Source: Liolophura sinensis
Lineage: Eukaryota; Mollusca; Polyplacophora; Chitonida; Chitonidae
Direction of reading: 5' to 3'
Assembly: GCF_032854445.1 (NCBI RefSeq)
Contig: NC_088302.1
Location: forward strand, 52,852,046-52,916,045
DNA: 64,000 nucleotides
The position numbers and the translations under genes are program-made. This document shows positions 55,731-64,000 of this stretch, piece after piece (the first letter of the stretch is position 1; every line of letters starts with the position of its first letter). The notes beneath the pieces were generated by a model that saw nothing but the letters and a program-made list of their open reading frames with translations, had not been told where the DNA came from and did no database searches.

Positions 55731-56208
55731 GAGATGGTTGTTCTGTGGTGTTTCTCACTCCCCGTGTTGTTTCCACAAAATCACTGTCAAACCAACCCTT
55801 GCTATGGCCCTTAACAGTGCTTGGCACTTGCCAACCAGCTCTATCCCCCGAGATGACCCGAAATATGGAAATGGGCGCGAACAATCCAGCCTACCCAGAA
55901 TGCCGCTGCACGGTGTCCATCTTTGTCTAGTATCTCGTGTGTAACCGTCATATAAGACGACACTACATAACACGGTCTCGTGTGAAATAGGTACTATGGT
56001 CATTCAGATGACAAAGTACAAGTAAACAAAATAAGTATCTGGCTCACTTAAAAATTCTGCCTTTGAAAAAAATGCTGCAGTAGATTAGAAACATGAGTGA
56101 AGTAAGTTTTGAACAGTCCCCAGATTGGTGGAGTTTAGGTGGGGGATTTATTGTAAAGTACATCAAAGTTAAACTAACCTGGTAAACCTTAAGCATAAAT
56201 CTAATTGA

Positions 56209-56810
56209 GGGGACCTCCGTGGCTCAGTTGTTTAGCGCGCTAGCGCGGCGTAATGACCCAGAAGCCTCTCACCAATGCGGTGGCTGTGAGCTCAAGTCCA
56301 GCTCATGCTGGCTTCCTCTCCGGCCGTACGTGGGAAGGTCTTGCAGCAACCTGCGGATGGTCGTGGGTTTTAGAGGGTGTCAGTGAATGTATGTATTAAT
56401 TCATTTATCGGTTATGAGACAGTCACTAAAAAGGATAGGGAGTTATTTGAATAAACACGAGTCCAGATGACAAACATGACATGTCAAAATTTGTTTTATC
56501 ACTGTCTACCTTCCTACATGTATATATCTTTGATGTAGTTATTAATTTTCCTATACTTATAATCAATCTTTTTCTCAGGTATAGACGAGTGTTTGACTCT
56601 AAGAGGTGGTTCTGACCAGATCTGACTTCCTCTCCGGCCATACGTGGGAAGGTCTTCCAGCAACGTGCGGATGGTCGTGGGTTTCCCCCTGGCTCTGCCC
56701 GTTTTCCACCCACCGTAATGCTGGTCACCGTCGTATAAGTGAAATATTCTTGAGCACAGCGTAAAACACCAGTCAAATAAATAAATAAGTAAATAAATAA
56801 ATAAATAAAT
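56209..56810 (+). mobile_element. SINE-1 carrying a captured piece of the EGF gene
   Basis: Flanked by AAATCTAATTGA at 56197-56208 and 56811-56822, so the whole 602 bp behaves as one insertion. 5' SINE part at 56209-56373, captured fragment at 56377-56620, 3' SINE part at about 56623-56810. About 58 bp of SINE sequence (CTTCCTCTCCGGCC to TCGTGGG) is present on both sides of the fragment. Confidence 0.8.
56377..56620 (+). pseudogene. Inverted copy of the module 11 intron/exon junction inside a SINE
   Basis: 244 bp matching the reverse complement of 40557-40800 over its whole length with scattered differences. It keeps a pyrimidine tract and CTCAG acceptor, then the start of an EGF exon (GIDECLTLRGGSDQI) with the second Cys changed to Ser, cut off by TGA at the junction. 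It is on the opposite strand to the source gene and not part of it. Confidence 0.85.
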
Positions 56811-56822
56811 AAATCTAATTGA

Positions 56823-57530
56823 ACGACCGACGACAACACCTCCAAATTTTATCTCGCCTATCTGGAAAGTTGCCCTACCCGTCCTACCCATTTGTTTTTT
56901 TATATCGCAACGAAGACTTCTTTAGACCCTTCTGTCAGTCATAGTATTTTTTTACATTATTCATGACATCATGGATCAAAGGTGTCTTTTTTCAAAGTAG
57001 GTATACGAATTCTGAATAAAGTCTAGTCCGTATATGGTGTTTTTCTGAAGACAAAGAGGTCGTTGTAGTCCAGAGAGTTTCTGCGAAGACGGTGTCGTAG
57101 GTGTTGAAAAGCTCTTCATTCGATTAAGACAAAGAAGGCTTTAACGAAGACTGCACTTGTTAAAATCGTCGGTTTACCTAGAATATATTAATATAAGTCA
57201 GAATGAAACTTCTCTGGAGAATACGTTTGCCGAAATTGTGTTCAATTTGTAGTTGACAGATTTGTTGCTGGACGGCGGTTTAAATGCAAAATAATAGATT
57301 AATCATGAAATATGTCAGCCTAGACCCTCAGGACCTCATTAAGCCAAGCTGGAAACGTGACACCGGGGACGGACCAAGAGTACGACAAAACTGCTGTGTA
57401 TCTATCCCTCGTTTTAACTACATCACGTCTATATACACATGGATTCTTTGTTCAGTCCGGCCTAGTCACTTCTTCAGGGGCTAATGGCACACCAGAAATG
57501 CTGAACAAGGCGCCTTGATTCGCAGAAATG
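56823..57530. other. No supported feature
   Basis: AT-rich. Open frames up to 66 codons show no recognisable domain. Confidence 0.4.
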
Positions 57531-57622
57531 TTATTTATTAGATCTGATACAGGTCCGTTTCTTTGCCACCTGCTTGATGGGGAAGTCAATGCCATACATT
57601 ATTGATGGTGATCTGGGACAAC
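57531..57622 (-). other. Possible terminal coding exon of another gene
   Basis: TTTACAG acceptor, then a phase-1 reading frame of about 30 residues (CPRSPSIMYGIDFPIKQVAK...) ending in TAA that overlaps an AATAAA. The product is not recognised. It could be the end of a minus-strand neighbour or chance. Confidence 0.2.
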
Positions 57623-57966
57623 CTGTAAAGACAACATTTATCTTTTCTGAAAGAAACCAGCTTGTGGGAAGATTATTGGGATTGAGGCGTGAATTCAGGA
57701 GAAGCGGAGTCATATATCGGGACCACGTGTAAAATTGCGCCTTGCACTGCATGTAATATACATAGTGGTTCCTTAAGTTTTCGAAGTTTGAACCACGCGC
57801 AGTTTTGCAGTACAAGCACTTCGGCTTCTTCCACCATAAGACTGAACGCTAACGTGGCTAAATAAATAAATAAATAAATAAATTAATTAATTAACTGAAC
57901 CACTTCCGCCATGGCATTATGGACGTTCAATCCAGTTTCTCTCTTCCTCCTTTCTTCTTTCTGGAT

Positions 57967-58190
57967 CACTTCGGTGGCTTAAAGTTGAGAGCGTCTGCTC
58001 GAAGTCGGGACACTAGGGATCAAACCCGGATCGGGTCATACCAAAGATTTTAAAAATGGTACTTGTTTCTGCCTTGCTTGGCACTCAGCGCCGTGCCACA
58101 AGAAGACACATTATACGCACACACTCTTCGTCGTCATATGACTGAAAAGTTGCTAAGTACGATGTAAAACCCGAAGCATTCATTCCTCTT
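57967..58190 (+). mobile_element. SINE-2, tRNA-derived, fullest copy
   Basis: Box-B-like GGATCAAACCCGGATC near 58018, then CACTCAGCGCCGTGCCACAA, TCGTCGTCATATGACTG and TACGATGTAAAACCCGAAGC. The 3' half matches fragments at 5080, 12200 and 32300. Confidence 0.6.
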
Positions 58191-58261
58191 TCTGAGTATC
58201 CTCGTGAGACCGAAGGAGAGCCTTTAAAACGGTACCCGTAATTAGGTCAAATTTTGTTCTT

Positions 58262-58470
58262 TATGAGGTGGTAGTACGCCCTCTAGGTGTTGTCTGTGAG
58301 AAGGTGGTATTACGCCCTTTAGGTGTTCTCTATGAGAAGGTGGTAGTACGCCCTTTAGTTGTTCTCTATGAGAAGGTGGTAGTACGCCCTTTAGGTGTTC
58401 TCTATGAGAAGGTGGTAGTACGCCATATAGGTGTTCTCTATGAGAAGGTGGTAGCACACCCTATAGGTTT
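58262..58470. repeat. 36-bp minisatellite
   Basis: About six units of TATGAGAAGGTGGTAGTACG plus CCCTTTAGGTGTTCTC. Confidence 0.9.
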
Positions 58471-58479
58471 TTTAAGTAC

Positions 58480-59770
58480 ATTTGCTGTGAGCAGTTTTTT
58501 CTGGAAGAGACTTCCAATGCAGTCCATGTGAAATTTTGGTAAACGTGTGTAAAATATACATATCTATATTTAAATTGAGATTTTAATTTGGTATCATGCA
58601 CACGTTCACACGTTCTGTGAATGTATGTAAGTGTTGTTGTAGTCCCGGTGTTGAAAGCACAACTTAGCTGAGGTAAATTTTTTCACATTGTTCGGATTTC
58701 AAATGTCCTCCACAGATGTCCATCAGATGTCCATCTTACACTGGTAGCCTGAACATGTACGGGACAGTAGGTAACACTACCCTGTGATCTCAATGAAAAC
58801 ACACTCTATCTTCCTGGAATAATATGGAATGTTATTTGAAACCGTCAGGCTGTCAATAATTAATATCTGTTTCAAAAACTAACAAAGGTAAATAAATATT
58901 GTGGTGTTCTATTATTTTTACGGATGTAATACGTTTACTGTGTAACGCACACTGTTCGTTTCTACCAAATTGTTAGTCTATATGGCGTAGACCCTTCAAG
59001 CTAAAATCACGGCCTTGCAATATACTGTTCGCTGTTGCGAGATACACTGTAACGGCATAGAAAAATGGCAAGCACGTTGACTGATAGTAATACTGCAGTA
59101 GCAGTGTTTGTCAAGAGGTAGTGAGTGCTGGGGATTTAACGTATTTGTCAAGAGAAAAGCTGTCATATGACATATCTTTTTTTGTGCCCTTTTTAACATT
59201 TGTATGCGGCTGTATTAGTCTATTTGACTTTTACTATTTTATGCCAACCTTTTGACATTTGTGTACAGCTTAATCAAACCACCAATACTGTATAGCGTCA
59301 TTGTATGAGCAAGCAAACATATTACACGAGATTCAACTGGGAACATAGCAATTTGGCTCAGATTTTATATTAATTGTAGCTGTTGTAGCTGTTGTCCCAA
59401 AGCGTAATATCTGTGGTAGGCTGAGGACAGCGTTCTAAAACGTATAAGTGATTGAGGTGGGAGGATGTTTTTTGTGCTTATTGAAGGTCGCAGTTCCAGG
59501 ACATGCATACGCGTATTCGCCCGCTCTCATTGTTGTCGGAGAATTTGTAAGCTGTCGAAAATACTAGTGTGGTTGTCTGCGCAGCCTAAAGCTCGCTGAA
59601 CACCACCTGTCTGCCACCAATTCTGTGTACATATCTCTGTACGTCATATGTGAGAAATCTTCTCGGTATCTCGGTAAAGATCTGTGGTCTACCCCGGCCA
59701 TTCTGGTTTCCTGCACCCATGAAATTTTCCGCAATCGTAGAAGAGAATTCATAAGCATAACGTCACACAA
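58480..59770. other. Intergenic, no gene recognised
   Basis: AT-rich sequence without repeats or exons I can identify. Confidence 0.4.
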
Positions 59771-59773
59771 CAA

Positions 59774-59880
59774 TTAAATGTCACACAACAATTAAACGTC
59801 ACACAACAATTAAACGTCACAAAATAATTAAATGTCACACAACAATTAAACGTCACACAACATTTAAATGTCACACAGTA
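59774..59880. repeat. 18-bp minisatellite
   Basis: Six units of GTCACACAACAATTAAAC. Confidence 0.9.
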
Positions 59881-59918
59881 GATATACTGCTTCGCAGCGT
59901 TGGTGGACGTGAACCACA

Positions 59919-60062
59919 CCTGGGCCCAGTTTTACAAAGTGGTGCGCGACATTTTTTATTGTGCATTTACCGTACGATATTTTGTACGTCACTATTACCC
60001 TATATTAGCCTTATGTGTGCGATTATCGTACATGTACGGCATCTTTAGAAACTGGGCCCAGG
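59919..60062. mobile_element. MITE-like inverted-repeat element
   Basis: 144 bp with terminal inverted repeats beginning CCTGGGCCCAGTTT at both ends. The interior is AT-rich with paired TACG motifs and no coding capacity. No clear target duplication was found. Confidence 0.72.
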
Positions 60063-61387
60063 TTATCTCCCCATCTTGTTTCATGGTCAAAGCCATATCG
60101 GACTGAAGTTCAAAATTTTAATATTCTCCACTAAACAAATTATTTGAGACTAAATGCTCAGACACTATACCACCACTGTATAAAATCGGTGCTCAAAATG
60201 TCATCCATTTGATGCATATATTTAAGTTACATTACGGTTTTAGGCTAACACTTGCTATTGTTTTGTGAACAGCTCCCAAACTTGTGCCATATAAACTTCA
60301 TCTGGTTGTACTCGATCCACGTTCATTTTTGGTAGCAGTTTAGATGAAAGCTTTTTACGCGCTATGTTCCCTTGGACAGAATGTTTGATAGATACAGAGT
60401 TTTTACGTTGAAGTCATTCAGCATTACTACAGTCAATACATGGACGTAAACTCGCCCTGTGTTAAATATAGAATATTGTCTTGGTGATAAAAGTATAATT
60501 GATGACATGTCTGTCTTTGATATTTAAAAAAGTATTTTCTAAGCAATCTAGAATAAAATCAGCTACAAATTCACCATTAAACTAGATTAATTTGAGGTAA
60601 GACTTTCCATTTTCGATGGTTTATTGTTGAGTTCATGCACAGCTTCACAAAGATGGACTTTTGTACTCTACTGACATTAAAAACAGGATATTGTGACTGG
60701 TTCGTTGCTTGTCTGGTTTGTTGGTAGAGTGGCTAGTGGAGCGACTGATTAAATGAACAGTAATGAATTAATGTAGGCGACGTCCTTCCTCCTGTCACTT
60801 TGTGATATGGACTGGTCAGTCAGCCAGCGGGCGTCAGTGACAGCCGTGACCAGAGCGATATGCAGAAATATACTGGATAGCCGTGCACACATTTTGGTTT
60901 CATATAAACCGATGAGAATGTGTATGGTTGTATTTTTTTCGCGTCTGAGGCATATACCTAGATACTCCTCTCCTCAACCTTTTGAGACAGTTCAGCAAGA
61001 CAATCATTGTTTGATGGGTTCTTATAACAATGCTAAGATCAACAGTATATTGGTCTAGACATGGTGCTAAAAGTCGCCCGAATAAAGCCGAAGCACCCAC
61101 TACTAACTGCATTTAATGTGCGGAAAAGGCATCGCACTAGCGTCATATCTGGAATTCAAAAACGTAAACCGTTCATAATTTTGACCAACTACATTTATCC
61201 TGAAGTAAAAACTACATGTTATTAGGTTCATTGGCGAGTTTCCCGTGCAATTCGTTGGCTATATAGTTCGTCACCTAATGCCATTTGATCAGACAATCTC
61301 ATTTATACAGTATATATCACTCTGATATACCTGCCATTGGGTTGTGTCGATGTCATGGCATTTCCGAGCATGTATAATATGTATATT

Positions 61388-61390
<3 letters not shown>
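60063..61390. other. Intergenic, nothing recognised
   Basis: No exon, repeat array or element was identified. Confidence 0.4.

Positions 61391-61453
<63 letters not shown>
61391..61453. repeat. (AT)n dinucleotide tract
   Basis: About 60 bp of uninterrupted TA repeats. Confidence 0.97.
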
Positions 61454-61455
<2 letters not shown>

Positions 61456-62559
61456 GGCAAGCTGTCTCAATCTAGTACCGTACACACAATATACTATCTG
61501 TCCTCAAATATTCTAGTAGTAAGACACAAAATATTCTGGTAGGGGCAAGGCTTTATTATCTATATTGTAGTCAGTATAATAGTCTGTCAGCAGTTAATAT
61601 ACACGCCAGTTAGTTCGACAAAGCTACGAGGGCTCAGGTGCGTTGACAAGCAGACAGGCGCGGCGCAGGCCTATTATTACACGCTTGTGGCAGCGTTGCA
61701 TCCTATAAAGTTACGCCATGGCCAGGCAGAAAATAAAGGTATATCCCGTAGACCTAACTTATAACACCTCTCATTCGTGTGCTTGAAGCCTCTACCTTGG
61801 TTAGATGTCACAGTCAAAGTTAGTTGGGTGATATCGGACGGTGTCTCCACACAAAGGACAGGTTTTAATAACGACAAATTTATAATATCACATGAGCCTA
61901 GTTGGAACCTCAAACTAAGACCACCAAACATGACGTCAAAATCAGTTTTAGAATATAAGACTGGTCATTATTTTTCTCATGTTCTTATATTAAACACAAA
62001 AATGGCATTTCTGACAGAAATTTGAGTTCCCTGAATTCTCGGGTCCTGATTGAAAACAACCTACTAGGTTACAGGGAGAGTTAGGTACATTGCACGCTCA
62101 TCTCTATACTTCATGTGGGAAGTATTATCTGTGTTATAGTGCCATGAGGCAGTGTCATTTACAAGAAAAGTTACTAAAAATGATTTACTAGGTTTTGTGA
62201 AAGTAGGCCATAATATTACACATCTGGAATTTACACCTGTTTTGAGGTTTATCTTTTTATTAGCCATCATATTCTAAATGAAATGTCTTTAAAATTTACA
62301 TGTAAACCTGTCATGCAGAAATACTATTTTCACGAACTGCAGCAATATTTACTTATCTACCTTAGTGAAATATTTCTAAATCTTTTTTACCACAAACGAA
62401 TATAAACCTATGTATAACATACTTTTCGGTTTGATATCATTCTTTCAAAACAAGCGTGTTTTAGATCTTTCCACACAGGGCTCTTCACATTGCTTGTATT
62501 ACTACACCAAGCTAAAGCATTACTGACATCCTCTCCATTACTTTGCCAGACTGAACAGT

Positions 62560-63065
62560 TGTACAGGATCACTTATATCCCTTTTATTACCTTGCCACAC
62601 TCTTAAGGGATGCAAACACGACAGGTACCACCTTTATTACCTTGCCAGACAGGTATGTTGCACAGCACCACTGATATCCCTTTTATTACCTTACCAGACT
62701 GCACTGTTGCACATCACCACTGATATCACTTTTATTACCTTACCAGACTGCACTGTTGCACAGCACCACTGATATCACTTTTATTACCTTACCAGACTGC
62801 ACTGTTGCACTGCACCACTGATATCACTTTTATTGCCTTGCTAGATTGCACAGCACCACTGATATCTCTTTCATTACCTTGCCAGACTAAACTGTTGCAC
62901 AGCACCAGTGATATCACCTTTATCACCTTGTTAGACTGCACTGTTGCACATCACCACTGATATCACTTTTATTACCTTGCCACACTGCACACTTGCACTG
63001 CACTAGTGATATCACCTTTATCGCCTTGCCAGACTGCACGGCTGCACAGCAACGCTGATGTCTTT
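62560..63065. repeat. About 49-bp minisatellite, diverged
   Basis: Nine to ten units around ACTGCACTGTTGCACAGCAC and CACTGATATCACTTTTATTA, with length variation between units. Confidence 0.85.
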
Positions 63066-63269
63066 TATTACCGGTCAAACTGAATTGTTGCAGATATCGC
63101 TACACAGAACGTTTACTTTATACCATTACCTTTTCTGGTTTGAGCTACCTGTAGCTGTAATCATGCTGGATCACAGCAAGTTATTTGTAAAAGATGAATG
63201 TTTTAATGCACACCGATGAAATATATTATGTTGTCTTGAAACAAATAAACCGTTGGCTATTGATTTTTT

Positions 63270-63620
63270 TTTTAATTTATTTTATTGTTGTTTAAGGTCG
63301 TACTTAAGAATTTTTTTCACTTTTGCTTTTATGAGCAGAGGAAAGATAAGAATCCGGGGGGGCGTCAGCCGCTTATACAGTCACCTAGGACCCACAGACA
63401 GTTAGAACGGGGGTTTCTACAAACACCGTGCCCATGGTCGGGGTTGAACGTATAAGCGTCGTGTGCCTCGTGTGTGCCTCGTGTAGCACGCGTAAGAATT
63501 TTTCACTTATACGACAACTGGCTTTTTTTGGTAGAGGGTGGGCTACGTGAGGAAACCGGAGTAACCCAAGGACCATCGCCAGACACTTCACAAGCATCTT
63601 GGCTTAAAATCACAGATGAA
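63270..63620 (-). repeat. Two decayed SINE-like remnants
   Basis: AATTTATTTTATTGTTGTTT, then CGTACTTAAGAATTTTTTTC, and a second AAGAATTTTTCACTTATACG with GAGGAAACCGGAGTAACCCA. Strongly diverged from SINE-1. Confidence 0.45.
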
Positions 63621-64000
63621 TCAGCTAAAGCTGGATTTGAACACGCGACCTCATAGATCAAGAGGCTGATGGTCAAAGCAAGCCAGCGCTTTAACCCGAA
63701 GCGTAAAATAAAAACGTTTTAGGCAATCACTCCCTTACATGTGCTCTCACTACTGATATAGCTACAGCAGTTGACATCACATATTATTTACATTGCATGA
63801 ATCCAGCTAATTTGTTTACCGTAAGTTGCATACAGCATCACAAATGGCGAACAATATGTTATAGATTCAGCAATAGTGACGGAAACTCCCCGGAGCAGCT
63901 GCCATGTGAAGGTGCTGTTCGCTTGACGTATCGTTCCGCTTTTGTATCACAGACCGGGAATCTGTTCATCTGGCTGTTAGCTAAAAGTCAAATTGCTATC

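Overview
The window is animal nuclear DNA: one large split gene with short exons, consensus splice sites and long introns full of SINEs, minisatellites and transposon remains. The AT-rich base composition, the tRNA-derived SINEs of a type I associate with molluscs, and a calcium-binding EGF array suggest a lophotrochozoan, most likely a mollusc. The species cannot be fixed from the sequence alone. Nothing bacterial is present.

Main gene (minus strand, 54492 to 12907). I assembled 44 coding exons by hand from splice sites and reading phase. They join without a frame break into 5715 nt, or 1904 codons plus a stop. In order the protein has a signal peptide, a roughly 165-residue beta-rich N-terminal domain that I do not recognise, a short collagen-like Gly-X-Y run, 39 EGF-like modules (one exon each, 36 complete and 3 degenerate), one membrane helix, and an 80-residue basic Ser/Pro-rich cytoplasmic tail. 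It is probably a long cell-surface adhesion or receptor rod stiffened by calcium. Every EGF exon is phase 1-1, so any of them could be skipped or duplicated without a frameshift. The modules mostly alternate between two types, which points to growth by duplication of a two-exon unit.

Introns. About ten minisatellite arrays sit inside this one gene. Two of them (about 26.1-27.06 kb and 40.0-40.49 kb) have units that copy an exon end plus its 5' splice site. SINE copies lie in both orientations, many with target-site duplications. A Tc1/mariner element with three nonsense codons (16926-18475) is nested in an older SINE. A Ty3-type RNase H tail plus a 3' LTR lies at 20727-21730.

Left flank (1-12.9 kb). 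No intact gene was found. It holds an old duplicated block (1-1.6 kb, 5.15-5.65 kb and 6.4-8.1 kb), a decayed reverse-transcriptase remnant (about 1.69-2.34 kb), and copies of another dispersed repeat, one interrupted by a SINE.

Right flank (54.5-64 kb). It contains a possible 5' exon of the main gene, and a SINE that carries inside it a 244-bp inverted copy of an intron/exon junction from the EGF array (56377-56620). It also has a second tRNA-derived SINE, a short inverted-repeat element, several minisatellites and a long AT tract. A possible terminal exon of another minus-strand gene lies at 57531-57622.

All identities and coordinates come from reading by eye. No database search or alignment was run.
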